Positions 33,010 to 41,475 of a stretch of DNA of 64,000 nucleotides are shown one piece after another (position 1 is the stretch's first letter; the number at the start of each line of letters is the position of its first letter). The stretch comes from Adhaeribacter rhizoryzae. Lineage in GTDB: Bacteria > Bacteroidota > Bacteroidia > Cytophagales > Hymenobacteraceae. The position numbers and the translations under genes were made by a program. The notes below the pieces were generated by a model. That model searched no databases. It was not told the DNA's origin and was given only the letters and a program-made list of their open reading frames with translations. Location: assembly GCF_008629685.1 (NCBI RefSeq), contig NZ_VWSF01000021.1, positions 49,091 to 113,090 of the forward strand. Direction: 5' to 3'.

Positions 33010-34662
33010 TTATAAAGAAACGCCGCGTTTCCAGGGAATAAAATCGTCCTGACCGTGGCGCACGGCACTTACTTCTATTTCGCCGCTGGCTACGCCAATT
33101 ACGTATTCCAGAATGCGCTCGCCGGCTTGTTCAATGGTTTCTTCGCCTTCTATAATGGTGCCGGTATTAATATCAATAATATCGCTCATGCGATTAAACA
33201 ACGCCGTATTGCTCGATATTTTTACTACCGGGGCAATCGGGTTACCAGTGGGCGTACCCAAACCAGTCGTAAATAATACCACGTTAGCGCCCGAAGCGAC
33301 CTCCGCCGTCGTAGATTCTACGTCGTTGCCGGGCGTACAAAGCAAGGTTAAACCGGGTTTGGTTACTTTCTCGGGGTAATCCAAAACTTCTACTACCGGC
33401 GAAGTACCGCCTTTTTTGGCCGCTCCCGCTGATTTGATCGCATCGGTTATCAAGCCGTCTTTAATATTGCCCGGCGAGGGGTTCATATCGAAACCGGAAC
33501 CTACGGCCATGGCGCGGTCGTTGTAAGTGCGCATCAGCGACGAAAAACGTTCGGCCTGTTCTACCACCTCGCAGCGGTCGCTTAGGTTTTGTTCTACACC
33601 GCACAACTCCGGAAACTCGGCCAGAATAACCGAACCACCCATAGCCACCAATAAATCAGAAGTATAGCCAATAGCCGGGTTTGCCGAAATACCGGAAAAA
33701 CCATCGGAACCGCCGCACTCCAGGCCAATGCAAATTTTACTTAGTGGGGCCGGTTGCCGTACGTTCTGGTTGGCCTGCACCAAACCGGCGAACGTTTGTT
33801 TAATAGCCAGCGCCAGTAGATCAGCTTCGGTGCCTACTTTTTGCTGATCCAGAATATACAAAGGCTTGTCAAAATTCGGAATCCGCTTGCGAATTTCTTC
33901 TTCCAGAATACTAACCTGGGCGTTCTGGCAACCTAAACTTAATACGGTAGCGCCGGCTACGTTGGGATGTGTAATATAACCGGCCAGTAAACCGCACAGC
34001 GCAATGGCATCCTGGCGGGTACCGCCGCAGCCACCATCGTGGGTTAAAAATTTAATACCGTCTACGTTTGGGAATAACTGCTCCGATTTTTCTACTTTGG
34101 TTTCGATAAAAATATCGGCTTGCAGCAAGGCATTTACATCGCCGCCCGATTTATATATATCAATTAATTTATGGGCCTGGTTCTGGTAAGCCCGTTTGCG
34201 GCCGTAACCCAGCGGCGCTACCAACGCTTCCTGCAATACTTCCAGGTTACGGTTTTCGCAAAACACCATGGGTACTACCAACCAATAATTAGCGGTGCCC
34301 ACGCTCCCATCTGTCCGGTGGAAACCGTTGAAAGTACGGCCCGCGAATTTAGCTACATCTGGCTTTTGCCAATCTGTTTTGCGCTCGCCGGTTACAAAGT
34401 CGCTGGCAGCATGCTTAATATTGCGGGTAGTTAATACATTGCCGGTATACAAATCGGTTTGGGCTTTGCCTACCAGCACCCCGTACATAATTATTTCGCC
34501 GTTCACCGGAATAAACGTAGCGGCAAATTTATGCTTCACCTGCACATCGTCCAGCAGGGTATATTCTTCGCCCTCGTAGGTTACTACCTGGCCTTTTTTT
34601 AAATTAGTTAAAGCTACCAGCACATTATCGGCCGGGTGTACTTTTAATACATTCTGTTTCAT
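33010..34662 (-). CDS. uxaA: Altronate dehydratase
   Basis: 550 residues from ATG 34662 (MKQNVLKVHPADNVLVAL); an upstream GTG at 34668 would add two residues. The N-terminal SAF-like small domain (residues 1-100) and the large UxaA/GarD catalytic domain are fused as in Escherichia coli UxaA. Motifs include FNGFHRTDGSVGTANYWLVVPMVFCENRN, LTHDGGCGGTRQDA, VLSLGCQNAQ, CIGLECGGSDGFSGISANPAIG and LLCTPGNDVESTTAEVASGANVVLFTTGLGTPTGNPIAPV. Conserved cysteines suit an iron-dependent dehydratase. It converts D-altronate to KDG. The start lies 7 bases after the uxaB stop. Confidence 0.95.
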   Translation of the reverse strand: MKQNVLKVHPADNVLVALTNLKKGQVVTYEGEEYTLLDDVQVKHKFAATFIPVNGEIIMYGVLVGKAQTDLYTGNVLTTRNIKHAASDFVTGERKTDWQKPDVAKFAGRTFNGFHRTDGSVGTANYWLVVPMVFCENRNLEVLQEALVAPLGYGRKRAYQNQAHKLIDIYKSGGDVNALLQADIFIETKVEKSEQLFPNVDGIKFLTHDGGCGGTRQDAIALCGLLAGYITHPNVAGATVLSLGCQNAQVSILEEEIRKRIPNFDKPLYILDQQKVGTEADLLALAIKQTFAGLVQANQNVRQPAPLSKICIGLECGGSDGFSGISANPAIGYTSDLLVAMGGSVILAEFPELCGVEQNLSDRCEVVEQAERFSSLMRTYNDRAMAVGSGFDMNPSPGNIKDGLITDAIKSAGAAKKGGTSPVVEVLDYPEKVTKPGLTLLCTPGNDVESTTAEVASGANVVLFTTGLGTPTGNPIAPVVKISSNTALFNRMSDIIDINTGTIIEGEETIEQAGERILEYVIGVASGEIEVSAVRHGQDDFIPWKRGVSL

Positions 34663-34669
34663 TTTCACT

Positions 34670-36196
34670 TTAAGCAGATACCTGCTTTACATCTAAATTT
34701 TTTATTACCGCTGAGATTCCCAGGGTTTGTATGCTATTCATTTGTTTTTTTACCGCGGCCGCAAAACCCGGCAAGGCTGTTAAATCAATGCCCCACAGTT
34801 CCTGGTTCCGGAGTACTGCATCTACCAGTTCATCGCCTTCTTGCTGTTGCCAAACCTGGTAAAAATACGCTGCCGATTCATCATTTATCGGGTATTGTTC
34901 GCCGTTGAGGGTACCAAAATATTTACCATTCTGCGTTTCGGTGGCCCGCATAAACAACAAATAAGCCGCAAAACCAAAAGCAATATTTTCGGGCGCCTGA
35001 CTGGCCGTTTCGTAATATCGGGATAAAACCGGAATTACCCGCATCTTAAGCTTGGCGGTGTAATTCATGGTAATGCTTAGCCACTGGTGCTCGATATGGG
35101 GGTTGCGGAACCGGTCCAGTACTTTGCGGGCAAAATCAGCAGAAGCTTCGGGTGCTACCGGGTACGGAATTGCCGGGGCAATATCGTCCTGCATCAGCGC
35201 CGAAATAAAATTGGCCATATCGGGGTTATCCATGGCTTCTTTTACTGTTTTAATACCGGCCAGCACAGCCACGCCGCAGCTTAAGGTATGCGTACCGTTC
35301 AGCAGGCGCAGTTTCAGTTCCCGGTGAATATTAATATCAGGCGTAATAACCACACCATTATCTACTTCGGCAAAAGAAAGCGCTTGTTTTACCTGCTCAT
35401 CGCCTTCAATGGCCCACAACCGGTATACTTCCGACATGGTTAATAATTCGTCGTGGTAGCCCAGTTCCTGCTCCAGGCGGGCTAATGTTTGGGCATCGGG
35501 CTTGCCCGGTACAATGCGATCGACCAGGGTATTGCAGAAAATATTACTTTCTTCCAGCCATTGCATAAATTCAGCATCCACATCCAGATGATGCCGGGTT
35601 GCCTGTTCCTTTACAATATTTTTCAGTTTGGTGCCGTTATCCGGAATCAGCTCGGTGGGTACAATTATTAAACCTTTTGTTTTGTCGCCGTCGAAAGCCC
35701 GGAAACGGGCCAGCAGTACGGCCAATAATTTACCCGGAAACGAAACCGGCGGCTCCAGCAAAATATTATCTTCGGTTAATTGAATGCCTACTTCGGTAGT
35801 ATTGGAAATTACAATTTCAATTGCGGGGTTAGCCGCCAATTTTAAAATTTCTGCCCAATCTTTAGAAGCGGTAAGCACCCGGCTAATGGCAGCACTAATA
35901 ATATTTTCTTCTACTTTCTGTCCGTCTTCGATGCCCCGCACACAAATGGTATACAGCCCATCCTGGTCGTCGAATTCCGAAGTTCCTCCTTTATCGGTTG
36001 ATTTTACTACTACCACCCGACCATTAAATATTCCGTTCCGGTTTGCTTTATCTATAAAATAATCGGGTAAGCCGCGCAGTAAAACACCGGTGCCAAACTG
36101 CAATACTTTTTCGGGTAAATGCAGCATTTCCGGTTCGGGCTTTTGCAGCGCCACACTTGCTTCTATTTTTCCTAAATTTTCCCGGTTCAGAATCAT
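34670..36196 (-). CDS. uxaB: Tagaturonate reductase (altronate oxidoreductase)
   Basis: 508 residues of the polyol-specific long-chain dehydrogenase family. Residues 25-45 (EKVLQFGTGVLLRGLPDYFID) hold the Rossmann GxGxxxRG motif; VVVVKSTDKGG, VISNTTEVGI, SNIFCNTLVDRIVPG and KLRLLNGTHTLSCGVAVLAGIKTVKEAM with the catalytic Lys/Asn/His region follow. It reduces tagaturonate to altronate with NADH. Because the gene is followed by uxaA, the D-galacturonate branch is favoured over fructuronate (UxuB), though the two families are alike. A 283-base gap with a palindromic repeat separates it from the GH105 gene upstream, so a second promoter is possible. Confidence 0.92.
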   Translation of the reverse strand: MILNRENLGKIEASVALQKPEPEMLHLPEKVLQFGTGVLLRGLPDYFIDKANRNGIFNGRVVVVKSTDKGGTSEFDDQDGLYTICVRGIEDGQKVEENIISAAISRVLTASKDWAEILKLAANPAIEIVISNTTEVGIQLTEDNILLEPPVSFPGKLLAVLLARFRAFDGDKTKGLIIVPTELIPDNGTKLKNIVKEQATRHHLDVDAEFMQWLEESNIFCNTLVDRIVPGKPDAQTLARLEQELGYHDELLTMSEVYRLWAIEGDEQVKQALSFAEVDNGVVITPDINIHRELKLRLLNGTHTLSCGVAVLAGIKTVKEAMDNPDMANFISALMQDDIAPAIPYPVAPEASADFARKVLDRFRNPHIEHQWLSITMNYTAKLKMRVIPVLSRYYETASQAPENIAFGFAAYLLFMRATETQNGKYFGTLNGEQYPINDESAAYFYQVWQQQEGDELVDAVLRNQELWGIDLTALPGFAAAVKKQMNSIQTLGISAVIKNLDVKQVSA

Positions 36197-36292
36197 TGTA
36201 AATATTTTAATTAATTGTAGTGGATAATATTTTTTGATTTAGAGAAGGTTATGAAATCCTCCTCCTGTTTTTAATGAAAATTAGTAGAATTA

Positions 36293-36375
36293 AAAGTTTA
36301 AGTAACCCATTCATGTCATTCAGGAGGAAACTTGTTGGCAAATCACTAACAAGTTTCCTCCTGAATGACAGAAGT
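36293..36375. repeat. Palindromic dispersed repeat, family A, copy 4
   Basis: The longest perfect arms of the family are here: 23 bp at 36314-36336 (TGTCATTCAGGAGGAAACTTGTT) and 36348-36370, with an 11-base loop. The left flank AGTTTAAGTAACCCA matches the inverted right flank of copy 3. It lies inside the uronate cluster between the GH105 gene and uxaB, where such a stable hairpin in the mRNA could end, attenuate or protect the transcript. Confidence 0.85.
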
Positions 36376-36479
36376 GAATTAATTACGTATTTAATCACTT
36401 TCAACATTTCCGAACTGTTACCCAAAAATACAACTGCCTTGTGGCACCTTTATCCTGTAGTAACCTGCCCGTTAATTTA

Positions 36480-38408
36480 TTATTTGGTGGCCGCTTGCTG
36501 TAGTAACCACGCAATTAAATCATTGCCGGCTTCAAAATTCTGGTAGTCGGCGGGTAACTTGCGGCCATCGGTATATTCGTTGTATAACCAAGGGTCGCCC
36601 ACGGCAAACACCGTTCCTTTGCCCACTTTAGCCGTAGCCATTACCACATCGCCTTTATGGTCGAGGGTAGATTTGGCCGGCGCTTTCACATCTAAAGTAC
36701 TGATTTCTTTCAGGTACAACTGGCGGCCTTTTTTGAATATTTGATGATTGGCCGGCACCATAATTTTACCCATGTCGTACTGGTTGCCGGTTACAGTATT
36801 TTTTAGTTCTTTTTTAAACTCAATACCAAAGGCTTTGGCCAGAGTATTAAATTTATCGAGTTCGGTATTATTCTGGTCGTTGGCCATGAGCAGCAGCACC
36901 CCGCCGTTTTTAACCCACTGGCTAATGGCGGCTACGTGTTCCGGTTGTACATAATTTGGTTTGGCGGTTTCTTTTTCGGTATCAGGGTCTACGATAATGT
37001 AAACGCTGGCTTTTTGCAGGTTGGCAGCCGTAGGGGCAGCTTTCAGTTCCTGGGTTTTGGCACCCATGTAGCGGGCGTTCTCGCCTAACAACGAAAAACC
37101 GTTGTTATCCATTTCTTCCCATTTATAGTGGAATGGAATGGTTTGGCCGGCCGCATTTTTCATAAACTCGTTGTTGAAATAACCATCGAGCAAAATAGTT
37201 TTGCCTTTACCAATTTGCGGAATCTGGCGCAGTTCCATTTCATTGGCAGCAAGTAAAAAAGCCCCTACACCTTTGGGGTCGTTTACCACAACTTTCTCGC
37301 TCAGGTAATATTCGTAGGAGCCATCACGGTACGGGTTGCCGCCCAAACCAGCCACGCTTACGGTACCGTGTAAATTGGTTAGGCCCTGTTCGTCTACTTT
37401 AATAAATTCTTTCTGAATGCCTTCGTACCCTCTTTTGGCCACCGCCTCGTATTTGGCCGGCAAATAACCCAGGCGTGCGCCTTTGGCCAGCGCATACACA
37501 AACATGTTAGAGGCCGAAGCTTCTAAATAATTGCCTTTGCCAGTTGGTTTGTCTAATATCTGGTACCAAACCCCGCTCTTTTTATCCTGCACCGATTCTA
37601 CAGCCGCCGCAAACCGGCTTAATATTTTTAACAATTCAGCCCGCTTTGGGTGGTTTTCCGGGAAGTTATCCAGCACATCTACCAAACCCATGCCGTACCA
37701 GCCCATGGCCCGGCCCCAGAAATGCGGCGATAAACCAGTATTTTTATCGGCCCATTTCTGTTGTTTCGATTCGTCCCAGCCGTGGTAAAGCAAACCCGTT
37801 TTGGAGTCGCGGGCGTGCTTTTCCATGTATATAAACTGGTTGGCTATGTCGTCGAAAGCAGTTGGTTCGTTAAAGGTGGTGGCGTACTCGGCGTAGAAAG
37901 GCTGGCCCATGTACAGGCCATCGAGCCACATTTGGTAAGGGTATATTTTTTTGTGCCAAAAGCCGCCTTCTTTCGTGCGCGGATGTGTTTTTAACTGTTC
38001 GCGCAACATAGTAGCCGCTTTGTAATATTTCTCCTGACCGGTTACTTTATAAAGCGTCAGCAGAGTACGGCCATTTTTAATGTGATCAATATTATATTCA
38101 TCGGGCCGGTACTTCCGGATGGTGCCATCTTTCTGTACAAAATGGTCCATGCTTTTCTGAATGAACTTAAAATACCGGCCGTCGGCATTCCGCTTCCAAA
38201 TATTGGTAAGCCCTTCCAGCACTACGCCTTCGTCGTAAGCCCATTTTACGGGTTTGCCAGCTTGCATTACCAGCGAGTCTTTCCAGATGGTCATAACGGT
38301 GGCGGCCATCCGCTCCGAAAGGTTAGCGGGCTTGGTTTGCGCCTGGGCATTAACCCAACCCAACATAACTAAAGCCAGCAGCCAGATGCCTGCATAATTT
38401 TTATTCAT
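36480..38408 (-). CDS. GH88/GH105 unsaturated rhamnogalacturonyl hydrolase with C-terminal DUF4350-like domain, secreted
   Basis: 642 residues from ATG 38408 (GTG at 38411 is less likely). The signal peptide ends near NAQAQ. The (alpha/alpha)6 barrel (about 30-390) shows VKWAYDEGVVLEGL, the GH105 catalytic segment MWLDGLYMGQPFYAEY, HFWGRAMGWYGMGLVDVLD and YLEASASNMFVYALAKGARLGYL. These enzymes remove 4,5-unsaturated uronic acid from oligogalacturonide or rhamnogalacturonan fragments. The remaining ~240 residues (KGKTILLDGYFNNE, ISQWVKNGGVLLLMANDQNN, GTVFAVGDPWLYNEY) form a glutamine-amidotransferase-like DUF4350 domain without an obvious catalytic Cys triad, perhaps for carbohydrate binding or structure. 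Product would feed KduI/KduD, the next genes upstream. Confidence 0.9.
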   Translation of the reverse strand: MNKNYAGIWLLALVMLGWVNAQAQTKPANLSERMAATVMTIWKDSLVMQAGKPVKWAYDEGVVLEGLTNIWKRNADGRYFKFIQKSMDHFVQKDGTIRKYRPDEYNIDHIKNGRTLLTLYKVTGQEKYYKAATMLREQLKTHPRTKEGGFWHKKIYPYQMWLDGLYMGQPFYAEYATTFNEPTAFDDIANQFIYMEKHARDSKTGLLYHGWDESKQQKWADKNTGLSPHFWGRAMGWYGMGLVDVLDNFPENHPKRAELLKILSRFAAAVESVQDKKSGVWYQILDKPTGKGNYLEASASNMFVYALAKGARLGYLPAKYEAVAKRGYEGIQKEFIKVDEQGLTNLHGTVSVAGLGGNPYRDGSYEYYLSEKVVVNDPKGVGAFLLAANEMELRQIPQIGKGKTILLDGYFNNEFMKNAAGQTIPFHYKWEEMDNNGFSLLGENARYMGAKTQELKAAPTAANLQKASVYIIVDPDTEKETAKPNYVQPEHVAAISQWVKNGGVLLLMANDQNNTELDKFNTLAKAFGIEFKKELKNTVTGNQYDMGKIMVPANHQIFKKGRQLYLKEISTLDVKAPAKSTLDHKGDVVMATAKVGKGTVFAVGDPWLYNEYTDGRKLPADYQNFEAGNDLIAWLLQQAATK

Positions 38409-38473
38409 CACACTCTTCTGTTTATTTTATTATACGTCCTGACACCATAATAATCTTATTACTAACCACTTAA

Positions 38474-39304
38474 TTACCTAAGTTCGGTAATTTTCACGGC
38501 GTCCATGTCGCTGTAATCTTTGTTTTCGCCGCCCATGCCCCAGATAAACGAATAATTGCGGGTACCGCAACCAGCGTGAATAGACCAGGGCGGCGAAATA
38601 ATAGCCTGGTGGTTATGTACCAATAAATGCCGGGTTTCCTTTGGCTGTCCCATAAAATGCACCACGGCCTGGTCGGGGTTTACATCGAAATAAAAGTAAG
38701 CTTCCATGCGGCGGTCGTGGGTGTGGGCGGGCATGGTATTCCAGACGCTGCCGGTATTTAAAGTGGTAAGGCCCATTACCAGTTGGCAGCTTTGTAAACC
38801 GTCTTTGTGAATATATTTGTAAATGGTGCGCTCGTTCGAGGTTTCTAAAGCCCCGATGCTGGTGGGCGTAGCCGCTTCTTTTTTCATTAAAGCGGTCGGA
38901 TAATCGGCGTGGGCCGGAGCCGATAATAAATAAAATTGAGCCGGCTGATCGGGGTTATCTGATTTAAAGTTTACGGTGCGGCTGCTGCGGCCTACGTACA
39001 AGCAATCGAGTTTTGAAAGTGAATAATTTTTACCGTCTACTTCAATTTCGCCGTCGCCGCCTACGTTAATTACGCCTAATTCGCGTCTTTCCAGAAAAAA
39101 TTCGGCTTTTAAATTTTCGTAGTTGCCCAAAGAAACGGCGGCTCCCTGCGGCACCACCCCGCCAATAATAATGCGGTCGTAGTGGCTGTAGGTTAAACTA
39201 ATTTGGCCGGGCTGCATCACACTTTCAATCAAGAAATTGGTACGCAACGCGTCGGTATTCATCTGGCTTACTTCTTTGGGGCTGTTATGATATCGTTGTT
39301 CCAT
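38474..39304 (-). CDS. kduI: 5-dehydro-4-deoxy-D-glucuronate isomerase
   Basis: 276 residues, family-typical length. MEQRYHNSPKEVSQMNTDALRTNFLIE at the start, YDRIIIGGVVPQG, NVGGDGEIEVDG, LDCLYVGRSSRTVNF, the zinc-binding MPAHTHDRRMEAYFYFD (His, His, Glu) and SPPWSIHAGCGTRNYSFIWGMGGEN are all diagnostic of the cupin-like isomerase KduI. It converts 5-keto-4-deoxyuronate, formed from the unsaturated sugars freed by GH105, into 2,5-diketo-3-deoxygluconate for KduD. Spacing is 129 bases from kduD and 65 to the GH105 start, consistent with one operon. Confidence 0.96.
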   Translation of the reverse strand: MEQRYHNSPKEVSQMNTDALRTNFLIESVMQPGQISLTYSHYDRIIIGGVVPQGAAVSLGNYENLKAEFFLERRELGVINVGGDGEIEVDGKNYSLSKLDCLYVGRSSRTVNFKSDNPDQPAQFYLLSAPAHADYPTALMKKEAATPTSIGALETSNERTIYKYIHKDGLQSCQLVMGLTTLNTGSVWNTMPAHTHDRRMEAYFYFDVNPDQAVVHFMGQPKETRHLLVHNHQAIISPPWSIHAGCGTRNYSFIWGMGGENKDYSDMDAVKITELR

Positions 39305-39345
39305 TATTTAGTTGTTAGTTGTTAGTTGCTGGTGGTTAGTAGTTG
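39305..39345. repeat. Short degenerate tandem repeat (TTAGTTG units)
   Basis: Three exact TTAGTTG units and two looser ones (GGTTAGTAGTTGG) lie directly upstream of the kduI start, in the 129-base gap between kduD and kduI. It may be only a slippage tract, but its place right before a start codon could affect leader length. Confidence 0.5.
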
Positions 39346-39433
39346 GTATTTAGATAAAGGATTTATTCTAAATATTGGCTAAACTTTAAGTTTTAACGAC
39401 CGGCAATTATTAAATGTATAAATAATTAAATTC

Positions 39434-40204
39434 TTAACGGCCCATCCAGCCGCCGTCTACGGTTAAGATGGTACCATTCACGTAATCGGAAGCGCGGGAA
39501 GCCAGGAAGATGGTAGCACCGGCAAAATCGTCGGGGGTGCCCCAGCGACCGGCCGGAATCCGATCCAGAATAGATTTGCTCCGCTCGGGGTCGTTGCGGA
39601 GGGCTTCGGTGTTGTCGGTGGCAATATAACCGGGAGCAATGGCATTTACATTTATTCCTTTACCGGCCCACTCGTTAGAAAGGGCTTTTACCAAACTACC
39701 AATAGCGCCTTTGCTGGCGGCATAACCCGGCACATTAATACCTCCCTGAAAAGTAAGCAGCGAAGCGGTAAATATTATTTTACCCGAACCATTCTGAATC
39801 ATTTGGCGGCCTACTTCCCTGGAAATAATAAAAGGTGCATCCAAATTAACGGCCAGCACTTTATCCCAGAGTTCATCGTCGTGTTCGGCGGCGGGTTTTC
39901 TTAAAATCATACCGGCATTATTTATTAAAATATCAATGCGCGGATTTTCAGTTAAGAGTTGTACTAAAAAAGATTCCACGGCTGCCCGGTTGCTTAAGTC
40001 GCAGGTATAAGCCCGAAAACTCCGGCCCAAGGCAGTTATTGCTTGCTCTACTTCGCTGCCCGTGGCCGGCATAGAAGCCGAAACCCCAATAATATCGGCC
40101 CCGGCCTGGGCTAAAGCCAGCGCCATACCTTTGCCAATTCCTTTGTTGCACCCGGTTACCAAGGCTATTTTTCCACTCAGATTAAATAAATCCTGAATAT
40201 TCAT
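39434..40204 (-). CDS. kduD: 2-dehydro-3-deoxy-D-gluconate 5-dehydrogenase (SDR family)
   Basis: 256 residues of the classical short-chain dehydrogenase family. NAD site TGCNKGIGKGMALALAQAGADIIGVS, LINNAGMI, catalytic Ser in FTASLLTFQGG, and the YxxxK pair in YAASKGAIGSLVKALSNEWAGKGINVNAIAPGYIATD are all in place. The N-terminus NIQDLFNLSGKIALVTG fits KduD. It reduces 2,5-diketo-3-deoxygluconate to KDG, where the two branches of the pathway meet. It is the first gene of the cluster, behind a region with a predicted promoter and operator. Confidence 0.93.
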   Translation of the reverse strand: MNIQDLFNLSGKIALVTGCNKGIGKGMALALAQAGADIIGVSASMPATGSEVEQAITALGRSFRAYTCDLSNRAAVESFLVQLLTENPRIDILINNAGMILRKPAAEHDDELWDKVLAVNLDAPFIISREVGRQMIQNGSGKIIFTASLLTFQGGINVPGYAASKGAIGSLVKALSNEWAGKGINVNAIAPGYIATDNTEALRNDPERSKSILDRIPAGRWGTPDDFAGATIFLASRASDYVNGTILTVDGGWMGR

Positions 40205-40284
40205 TTTTAAATTTTAGGTGATGAAAGAAGTTGTAAAGCTTCCACATTTTTAATTAAACCGCAAGGTACACCTCGTCTAATAAA

Positions 40285-40315
40285 CAAGTGTACATAGTTT
40301 TTAACCGGGAAAAAA
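40285..40315 (-). promoter_or_regulatory. Predicted promoter of the kduD-led uronate operon
   Basis: On the minus strand, TTTT (40312-40315), a 19-base spacer and TACACTTG (40285-40292) match the Bacteroidota promoter form with one mismatch in the -7 element (TAnnTTTG). Transcription would start near 40278, about 75 bases before the kduD start. Confidence 0.4.
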
Positions 40316-40340
40316 CTGAATGCCAGGATTTTTTTGTGCA

Positions 40341-40358
40341 ATCGTTACCGGGAACGAT
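40341..40358. promoter_or_regulatory. 18-bp palindromic operator, probably for a LacI-family regulator
   Basis: ATCGTTaCCGGgAACGAT is a palindrome with CCGG at its centre and only one unmatched pair. An even palindrome centred on CG is the usual form of LacI/GalR-family sites. It lies 137 bases upstream of kduD and upstream of the predicted -33 element. No LacI-type gene is in the window, so the regulator would be encoded elsewhere. Control of the divergent GNAT gene is the alternative. Confidence 0.6.
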
Positions 40359-40562
40359 CTCGAAAACTGATTGAGGGCATTTGAATTAAATCAGTATTTT
40401 TATGGACAGATGTATCGTTTTCTTATTCCGGAGCAATGAGAAATCTTTATGTACCAAACAGGACCCTTTTAATTATATTCACCAGGAGGGTAATAAGCCT
40501 ACCGGAATTAGTTACCGGGCACCTGAAAGTTCGTCGTTAATATAACCTAGAATATTTCATTC

Positions 40563-41426
40563 ATGCCACTGCCCGCCCCTGAAATTAAGCTCCGGTCTTT
40601 AACACTAGCCGACATTCCCCTGGGAATGCGGCTGAAAGAACTGGCTCACTGGAACCAACTGGAAAAAGACTGGGAATTTTTGATCAAATCCGGGGAAGGA
40701 GGAAATTTTGCTGCTTCTTACGGCGGAAAAGACGCAGGAACGCTAACCACCTTATTTTACCCGGAACGGTTTAGCTGGATAGGCATGGTGCTGGTAGATC
40801 CCCAATTTCGTGGTTTGGGAATTGGCCAGGCCTTACTAACGGCCGCCATTAAACAAGCCGAAAACAAAGGCACAATCCGGTTGGATGCTACGCCGCAGGG
40901 CCGCCAATTGTACGAAAAGCTAGGGTTTGTAGCCGAACGGGAAATAATCCGCATGCAACGAACAAACTTAAGTCCAATACCCCTACCATTGTTAAAACCT
41001 GAACCCGTAACGCCATCTGTGCTTAACCGCTTAGCTTTGCTGGATGCGCCCGTTTTTGGAGCTGACCGCCAGGCCATTTTAAACTACTTAAGCCTTAACG
41101 CGCCGGAATATGCCTGGTATACAAAAAAAAGCCAGGAAATTACCGGCTATTGTTTGGGTCGGCACGGCCATTATTTTGAACAGCTTGGTCCTATAGTGGC
41201 CCAAAATCCCGAAGATGCCCACTCGTTACTGCTGGCCGCGCTGGGCACTGCACCGGGTAAGTCTTTTATACTCGATACAGGTACTCATAACAAAACCTGG
41301 CTGGCAATACTGGAAAAATTAGGGTTTACGCCGCAGCGCACTTTCCTCCGCATGTACCGCGGCCAATTGCTTTACCCAGGAAATCCGGATTTTCAATATG
41401 CTATTGCCGGCCCTGAATTAGGTTAA
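40563..41426 (+). CDS. GNAT-family N-acetyltransferase, two-domain
   Basis: 287 residues. The N-terminal GNAT domain carries MVLVDPQFRGLGIGQALLTAAIKQAENKG, with the acetyl-CoA pyrophosphate loop R/QxxGxG/A (FRGLGIGQAL), and DATPQGRQLYEKLGFVAEREIIRM. The second half (about 150-287) has FGADRQAILNYLSLNAPEYAWYTKKSQEITGYCLGRHGHYFEQLGPIVAQ and ends RMYRGQLLYPGNPDFQYAIAGPELG. This is the DUF1248-like acceptor domain seen in YitI-type acetyltransferases. The acceptor molecule is unknown. Monocistronic and cytosolic. Confidence 0.85.
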   Translation: MPLPAPEIKLRSLTLADIPLGMRLKELAHWNQLEKDWEFLIKSGEGGNFAASYGGKDAGTLTTLFYPERFSWIGMVLVDPQFRGLGIGQALLTAAIKQAENKGTIRLDATPQGRQLYEKLGFVAEREIIRMQRTNLSPIPLPLLKPEPVTPSVLNRLALLDAPVFGADRQAILNYLSLNAPEYAWYTKKSQEITGYCLGRHGHYFEQLGPIVAQNPEDAHSLLLAALGTAPGKSFILDTGTHNKTWLAILEKLGFTPQRTFLRMYRGQLLYPGNPDFQYAIAGPELG

Positions 41427-41475
41427 GCAGTTGGTTAATCTTTTTCTAATTTTTAGTTTAAAGTAATCTGGGCAA

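Larger units (their letters stand above)
40205..40562. other. Divergent regulatory region between kduD and a GNAT gene
   Basis: 358 bp holding the predicted minus-strand promoter and the 18-bp palindrome described separately. The rest is AT-rich, and no clear plus-strand promoter for the GNAT gene was found. Confidence 0.45.

Noticed and set aside
39305..39345. TTAGTTG tandem units as a CRISPR or regulatory array
   Set aside because: Units are 7 bp without spacers and few in number. It is listed only as a short tandem repeat.
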